From the NCBI RefSeq assembly GCF_000349845.1, contig NC_020829.1, forward strand, positions 1,364,001 through 1,428,000: a stretch of 64,000 nt of DNA. The letters are read 5' to 3'. This document shows, piece by piece, positions 60,134-64,000 of this stretch. Position numbers and translations under genes: made by a program. The notes under the pieces were generated by a model that was given only the letters and a program-made list of their open reading frames with translations, ran no database searches and had not been told where the DNA came from. Each line of letters begins with the position of its first letter. Within the stretch, counting starts at the first letter, position 1. This DNA comes from Pseudomonas sp. ATCC 13867. Its GTDB lineage: Bacteria > Pseudomonadota > Gammaproteobacteria > Pseudomonadales > Pseudomonadaceae.

Positions 60134-60256
60134 TTTACCGAAGCTTTACCTTGCAGCACCGCACCGGCGCCTGACCGAAGTGTCTGATCCTGCGAGACCG
60201 GAAGAAGTATCGCCCCGCATTCCGGCGAGGGCCGCCGGCTCGTTTCAGGAGGCGCC

Positions 60257-60433
60257 ATGCGTCGCATCTTCGCTGCTGTACTGCTCATCCTTCCATTGAC
60301 CGGTTGCGTGATCCATGAGCACGACCACGATCGCGGCTGGCATGACCGCGACTGGAATGACCGCCCGCACCGTGATTACCGCCGGGACTACCACGACCGC
60401 GATCACGATCGCTACAAGGGCTGGAGCCGCTGA
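60257..60433 (+). CDS. Small His/Asp-rich lipoprotein
   Basis: AGGAGG lies 5 bases before the ATG. The 58-residue protein has a lipoprotein signal with lipobox LTGC (MRRIFAAVLLILPLTGC) and then a short, highly charged tail of His, Asp, Arg and Tyr (for example HEHDHDRGWHDRDWNDR). It is too short for most automatic gene callers. The His-rich tail could bind metal. It is followed at once by the minus-strand sdsB gene. Confidence 0.75.
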   Translation: MRRIFAAVLLILPLTGCVIHEHDHDRGWHDRDWNDRPHRDYRRDYHDRDHDRYKGWSR

Positions 60434-60443
60434 GCCGTGGCGG

Positions 60444-61355
60444 TCAGGGCGCGGCGCGAAACGCCGCGTCCTCCTCCAGCAACAACGCGACGAACTGGTT
60501 GGCCGCAGGCGATAGGCTGCGGCTGGCATGACGCACCAGGGCATAGGCGGAGCCGCGCGCGGAAGCATCGTCGCGGTTGGGCCAGGGCAGCACGGCCAAG
60601 CGCCCGGCCTGTACGTCTTCGGCCACCACGTCCCAGGTGGCGAGGCAGAGTACGTCGCTGCCTTTCACCAGCTCCTTGAGCATCAGTACGTCATCGCATT
60701 GCACGCTCAGCGGTTGCTCACGCCCGAGGTTCCGGGCCAGGCGCTCCTGAGCGTCGCGCGGCAGGCGCGGGCCGGCCAGCGGGTAGTCGAGCAGGCGTTC
60801 GACCGAGGGCCGCGTGTCGATCAGGGGATGCCCCGGCCGGCAGAACAGTACGCTGCGATGTACACGCAGCGGCAGGATGTCGAGGCGGCTGTCGCCTTCC
60901 AGCTCGCGGTAGTCGGCGATGAAGAGCTCCAGCTCATCGTCCAGCAGACGCTGGTGCAGCTCGATCCAGTTCTCGATGGAAAGCAGGATCGACACTCGCG
61001 GGTGCGCGCTGCTGTAGCGCGCGAGCACCTGCGGCATCAGCCGCGCGGCGGGGAAGGGGCCGGCGCCCAGGCGCAGTTCGCCGGTTTCCAGGTCCGCCAG
61101 TTGCAGCACGGCGTTCTTCAGGGCGCGGTCGCCGGCCAGCAGGCGGCGGGCATGCTCCAGCACCAACCGGCCGTGGGCGGTGAGGGTGACGCCGCGTGGG
61201 TTGCGGTCCACCAGCTGGCAGTTCAACCGCCCCTCCAGCGCCTGGATGCTGCGGGACAGGGCGGGTTGGCTGAGGTTCACCGCATCGGCGGCACGGGCGA
61301 AATGGCCGTGTTCGGCGAGAGCGACGAAATGGCGTAGCTGGCGAAGGTCGTTCAT
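60444..61355 (-). CDS. sdsB1: LysR-family activator SdsB-like
   Basis: The 303-residue LysR protein starts MNDLRQLRHFVALAEHGHFARAADAVNLSQPALSRSIQALEGRLN, with the HTH at residues 18-37. Its effector domain begins LRLGAGPFPAARLMPQVLARY. It is divergent from sdsA, 97 bases apart, the same arrangement as P. aeruginosa PA0739/PA0740, where SdsB1 activates the alkylsulfatase gene in response to SDS. Assignment is from context and family. Confidence 0.85.
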   Translation of the reverse strand: MNDLRQLRHFVALAEHGHFARAADAVNLSQPALSRSIQALEGRLNCQLVDRNPRGVTLTAHGRLVLEHARRLLAGDRALKNAVLQLADLETGELRLGAGPFPAARLMPQVLARYSSAHPRVSILLSIENWIELHQRLLDDELELFIADYRELEGDSRLDILPLRVHRSVLFCRPGHPLIDTRPSVERLLDYPLAGPRLPRDAQERLARNLGREQPLSVQCDDVLMLKELVKGSDVLCLATWDVVAEDVQAGRLAVLPWPNRDDASARGSAYALVRHASRSLSPAANQFVALLLEEDAAFRAAP

Positions 61356-61363
61356 GCGGTTTC

Positions 61364-61389
61364 TGCATTGATTGTTTGGTTGGAATGCA
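61364..61389. promoter_or_regulatory. Dyad in the sdsB/sdsA intergenic region
   Basis: TGCATT and AATGCA flank 14 bases in the 97-base gap. The symmetry and position suit a LysR operator (T-N11-A type) for activation of sdsA. Confidence 0.5.
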
Positions 61390-61452
61390 TTGGAATTATG
61401 ATAGAAACGACCGGCATAGTGCGAGCACAACAACAAATACCGGAGTTCATCG

Positions 61453-63426
61453 ATGTCCCGCCTTTCCGCCGCCATCCTGCTGGCCAGCCTTTGTCCGGGC
61501 CTGCTCGCCGCCGCCGAGCTACCCAAGCCGCCCACCGAGTTCACCCTCGCCGCCCAGCAGAAGGTGCGCGAGACGCTGCCGTTTTCCGACCGCGCCGATT
61601 TCGATCGCGTGGAGAAGGGGCTGCTCAAGCGCCCGGACAACCTGGTGATCAAGAACGAGGACGGCAGCGTCGCCTGGCAACTGGGCAGCTATGACTTCCT
61701 CAATAGCGGCAAGGATATCGGCAGCGTCAACCCGAGCCTGCAGCGCCAGGCCGTGCTGAACCTGAAGTACGGCCTGTACAAGGTCACCGACGGCATCTAC
61801 CAGGTGCGCGGCTTCGACCTGGCCAACATCACCTTCGTCGAGGGCAAGAGCGGCTGGATCGTCATCGACACCCTGACCACCCCGGCCACCGCCAAGGCGG
61901 CCTATGCGCTGGTCAGCCAGGAGCTGGGACAGAAGCCGATCCGCGCGGTCATCTATACCCACGCCCACGTCGACCATTTCGGCGGGGTGAAGGGGCTGGT
62001 GACCCCGGAGCAGGTCGACAAGGGCGAGGTGCAGATCATCGCGCCCAAAGGCTTCATGGAGGCGGCCATCAAGGAGAACGTGCTGGCCGGCAACGCCATG
62101 ATCCGTCGCGCCACCTACCAGTACGGCACCCTGCTGCCCAAGGGCGAGCAGGGCCAGGTCGACATGGCCATCGGCAAGGGCGTGGCGCGCGGGCCGTTGA
62201 GCATCCTCGCACCGACCAAGGTCATCGAGGGCGACCTGCAGGAGCTGGAGATCGACGGCGTGCCCGTCACCTTCCAGAACACGCCGGGCACCGAGTCGCC
62301 AGCGGAAATGAACGTCTGGCTGCCGCAGCAGAAGGCGCTGCTGATGGCCGAGAACGTCACCGGTACGCTGCATAACCTCTATACCCTGCGCGGTGCCGAA
62401 ACCCGCGACGCATTGGGCTGGAGCAAGTACATCAACGAGGCGCTGCACCGTTACGGCGACAAGGCCGAGGTGATGCTCGCCTCGCACAACTGGCCGCGCT
62501 GGGGGCACGACGACATCGTCCACACCCTGGAAAAACAGCGTGACATGTACGGTTACCTGAACGACCAGACCCTGTATCTGGCCAACCAGGGCGTGACCAT
62601 CAACCAGATCCACGAGCGCTTCCAGGTGCCGCCGGAGCTGGCCAACGAGTGGTATAACCGGGGCTACCACGGCAGCGTCAGCCACAACGTGCGGGCGGTG
62701 GTGAACAAGTACCTGGGCTACTACGACGGCAACCCGGCGACCCTCGACCCGCTGGCGCCGGAAGATTCGGCGAAGAAGTACGTGGAGTTCATGGGCGGCG
62801 CCGACCACCTGCTGCAACTGGCGAAACAGTCCTACGACAAGGGCGAGTACCGCTGGGTGGTCGAGGTGGTCAACAAGCTGGTCTTCGCCGACCCGTCCAA
62901 CCAGGCCGCCCGTGCCCTGCAGGCCGACGCCCTGGAGCAGCTCGGCTACCAGGCGGAGAATGCCGGCTGGCGCAACAGCTACCTGGTGGCCGCGCAGGAA
63001 CTGCGCAACGGCGTGCCGCGTGACCAGCCGTCGCTGCGGGTCACCAGTTCCGACGCCCTGGCGGCGATGGATACCGGCCTGCTGTTCGACTACCTCGGCG
63101 TGCGCCTGAACGCACAGAAGGCCGAGGGCGAGGACCTGGGCATCAACCTGGTGCTGCCGGACGTGAAGGAGCAGTACCTGCTGGAGCTGAAGAACTCGCA
63201 CCTGAACAATATCAAGGGCGTGCAGAGCGAGAACGCCGGGCAGACCGTAACCATCGACCGCGCCGACCTCAACCGCCTGCTGCTCAAGCAAGTCTCGCCG
63301 GTGAGTCTGGTGGCCGAGGGCAAGCTCAAGAGTTCCGGCAACCCGCTGCTGCTGGCGAAGCTGTTCGGCATGCTCGACGACTTCGAGTTCTGGTTCGACA
63401 TCGTCACGCCGCCGCGGAAGAGCTGA
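61453..63426 (+). CDS. sdsA1: Alkylsulfatase SdsA1 (MBL-fold, class III)
   Basis: The 657-residue exported protein (signal [19 protein letters not shown]) has the metal motif [10 protein letters not shown] near residue 173, [17 protein letters not shown], and the Glu/His metal positions in [10 protein letters not shown] helical dimerisation domain follows ([24 protein letters not shown]), then the C-terminal sterol-carrier-like domain ([23 protein letters not shown]). Length and motifs agree with P. aeruginosa SdsA1 (about 658 residues), which cleaves primary alkyl sulfates such as SDS to alcohol and sulfate. It acts in the periplasm or outside the cell. Confidence 0.93.
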   Translation: MSRLSAAILLASLCPGLLAAAELPKPPTEFTLAAQQKVRETLPFSDRADFDRVEKGLLKRPDNLVIKNEDGSVAWQLGSYDFLNSGKDIGSVNPSLQRQAVLNLKYGLYKVTDGIYQVRGFDLANITFVEGKSGWIVIDTLTTPATAKAAYALVSQELGQKPIRAVIYTHAHVDHFGGVKGLVTPEQVDKGEVQIIAPKGFMEAAIKENVLAGNAMIRRATYQYGTLLPKGEQGQVDMAIGKGVARGPLSILAPTKVIEGDLQELEIDGVPVTFQNTPGTESPAEMNVWLPQQKALLMAENVTGTLHNLYTLRGAETRDALGWSKYINEALHRYGDKAEVMLASHNWPRWGHDDIVHTLEKQRDMYGYLNDQTLYLANQGVTINQIHERFQVPPELANEWYNRGYHGSVSHNVRAVVNKYLGYYDGNPATLDPLAPEDSAKKYVEFMGGADHLLQLAKQSYDKGEYRWVVEVVNKLVFADPSNQAARALQADALEQLGYQAENAGWRNSYLVAAQELRNGVPRDQPSLRVTSSDALAAMDTGLLFDYLGVRLNAQKAEGEDLGINLVLPDVKEQYLLELKNSHLNNIKGVQSENAGQTVTIDRADLNRLLLKQVSPVSLVAEGKLKSSGNPLLLAKLFGMLDDFEFWFDIVTPPRKS

Positions 63427-63451
63427 TCCCGCTCCATTCCCCGCCAACCGA

Positions 63452-63492
63452 CAATGGCGCAATGCTTGATTGCATTGTGCCATTGTTTTTTT
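63452..63492 (+). terminator. Intrinsic terminator of sdsA
   Basis: CAATGGCGCAATGC pairs with GCATTGTGCCATTG (one G-T) around a 6-base loop, followed by seven T. It lies 25 bases after the sdsA stop and separates it from lapG. Confidence 0.92.
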
Positions 63493-63568
63493 CGCGAACA
63501 GCTTGCACCATGCCGCTCCGGCGTGTGCCTAAGCGAGGCGGGCGCCTCGCAGTCGAGAAGTCGCGATC

Positions 63569-64000
63569 GTGTCCAGCCGTTCCACCCGTGCGTTGCGCCG
63601 TAGCCGTCCCGGAACCCTGCTCCTGGCGCTGGCGACGTCGCTCGCCGTGCTGGCCGGCGCGCAGCCGGGCGAGTGGGACTTCCGCCTGATCGGCCAGCGC
63701 GCTGAATCGCTCTACGGTCCGCTGGGCGAGCAGCATTCGCGCATCGATGCCTGGCAGGGCCTGCTCGAGGACGCCAGGGGCTTGCCCGAGCGCGAACAAT
63801 TGCAGGCGGTCAACCGCTTCTTCAACGCGCAGTTGCGCTTCACCGATGACATCGGCCTGTGGCGCGAAGTGGATTACTGGGCGACGCCGGTTGAAGCGCT
63901 GCTCAAGGGCGCCGGCGATTGCGAGGACTTCGCCATCGCCAAGTACATCAGCCTGCGGCATCTCGGCGTGCCGGCACAGAAGCTGCGCATCACCTACGTC
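63569..64000 (+). CDS. lapG: LapG-type periplasmic cysteine protease, 3' end outside window
   Basis: The frame starts at a GTG (no other start with better context) and runs off the right edge with 144 codons. A signal peptide (RRSRPGTLLLALATSLAVLAG) precedes the bacterial transglutaminase-like (BTLCP) domain. The catalytic Cys is in KGAGDCEDFAIAKYISLRHLG near residue 119, and LPEREQLQAVNRFFNAQLRF is typical. LapG cleaves the adhesin LapA when c-di-GMP is low and is held by LapD at high c-di-GMP. The His and Asp of the triad and any lapD lie beyond the window. Confidence 0.9.
   Translation, partial: MSSRSTRALRRSRPGTLLLALATSLAVLAGAQPGEWDFRLIGQRAESLYGPLGEQHSRIDAWQGLLEDARGLPEREQLQAVNRFFNAQLRFTDDIGLWREVDYWATPVEALLKGAGDCEDFAIAKYISLRHLGVPAQKLRITYV

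Noticed and set aside
61519..63483. Antisense open frame of 654 codons opposite sdsA
   Set aside because: The plus strand encodes a full alkylsulfatase with metal motif; the antisense translation has none.
1..64000. CRISPR array
   Set aside because: No regularly spaced direct repeats of 25-40 bases and no cas genes were seen; the only repeated palindromes are REP elements.

Overview
The window is about 64 kb of GC-rich gammaproteobacterial chromosome that reads as Pseudomonas. Supporting genes are a PhaG-type transacylase, RsuA, the divergent SdsB/SdsA alkylsulfatase pair, the start of LapG, REP sequences of Pseudomonas type and a Pf-type filamentous-phage integrase relic beside a tRNA-Gly. 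From memory, the stretch right of the tRNA (phaG, L,D-transpeptidase, rsuA, sdsB, sdsA) matches the P. aeruginosa PAO1 segment right of prophage Pf4 (around PA0730 to PA0740). A member of the P. aeruginosa / P. nitroreducens / P. citronellolis lineage is therefore likely; species is inference.

Layout. (1) 1-11.8 kb: a tightly overlapping + strand cluster built around a giant multicopper oxidase of the MnxG/MofA/McoA (manganese oxidase) type, cut by the left edge. It is followed by a small partner, a beta-propeller protein, a SCO1-type copper chaperone, a cytochrome c fused to a periplasmic binding domain, and a secreted protein of unknown function. (2) 12-17.6 kb: a divergent LysE exporter/LysR pair, then a copper cassette on the minus strand (copA-cueR-ferredoxin and a separate copZ) with two matching CueR boxes. 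(3) 17.8-23 kb: accessory, partly decayed DNA holding a truncated AraC regulator, a secreted unknown protein, a CigR-like protein, a PaaX-like regulator with a fatty acid desaturase, integrase relic 1, and fragments of nitronate monooxygenase and pirin genes. (4) 23-35.3 kb: an AaeB/DUF1656/AaeA-type efflux operon, then a gene run for oxidising an unknown alcohol to an acid (FMN reductase, DoxX, Zn alcohol dehydrogenase, metallo-hydrolase, aldehyde dehydrogenase, quinone reductase, cysteine hydrolase, ABM monooxygenase) ending in a LysR regulator. (5) 35.5-39.9 kb: a decayed IS5-family transposase and a type VI secretion effector island (PAAR, VRR-NUC nuclease, DUF3396 protein, small protein) in which the PAAR gene is broken by a 4-bp tandem duplication. 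(6) 40.4-46.2 kb: a Crp/Fnr regulator divergent from a NitT/TauT-type ABC importer, a small membrane protein and a TonB-dependent receptor. (7) 46.2-48.8 kb: integrase relic 2, an AT-rich lone NACHT/STAND NTPase gene (candidate phage defence) and tRNA-Gly(CCC). (8) 49-64 kb: core genome, including a solute-binding protein translationally coupled to a sensory HD-GYP protein, two L,D-transpeptidases, DUF4824/DUF2157 membrane genes, the sds pair and lapG (cut by the right edge).

The most interesting parts are the NACHT gene in the cargo slot between a Pf integrase relic and its tRNA-Gly, the T6SS island with a frameshifted PAAR gene, the multicopper-oxidase cluster beside a complete Cu(I) homeostasis cassette, and the HD-GYP receptor with a large insertion in its catalytic domain and a coupled binding protein.
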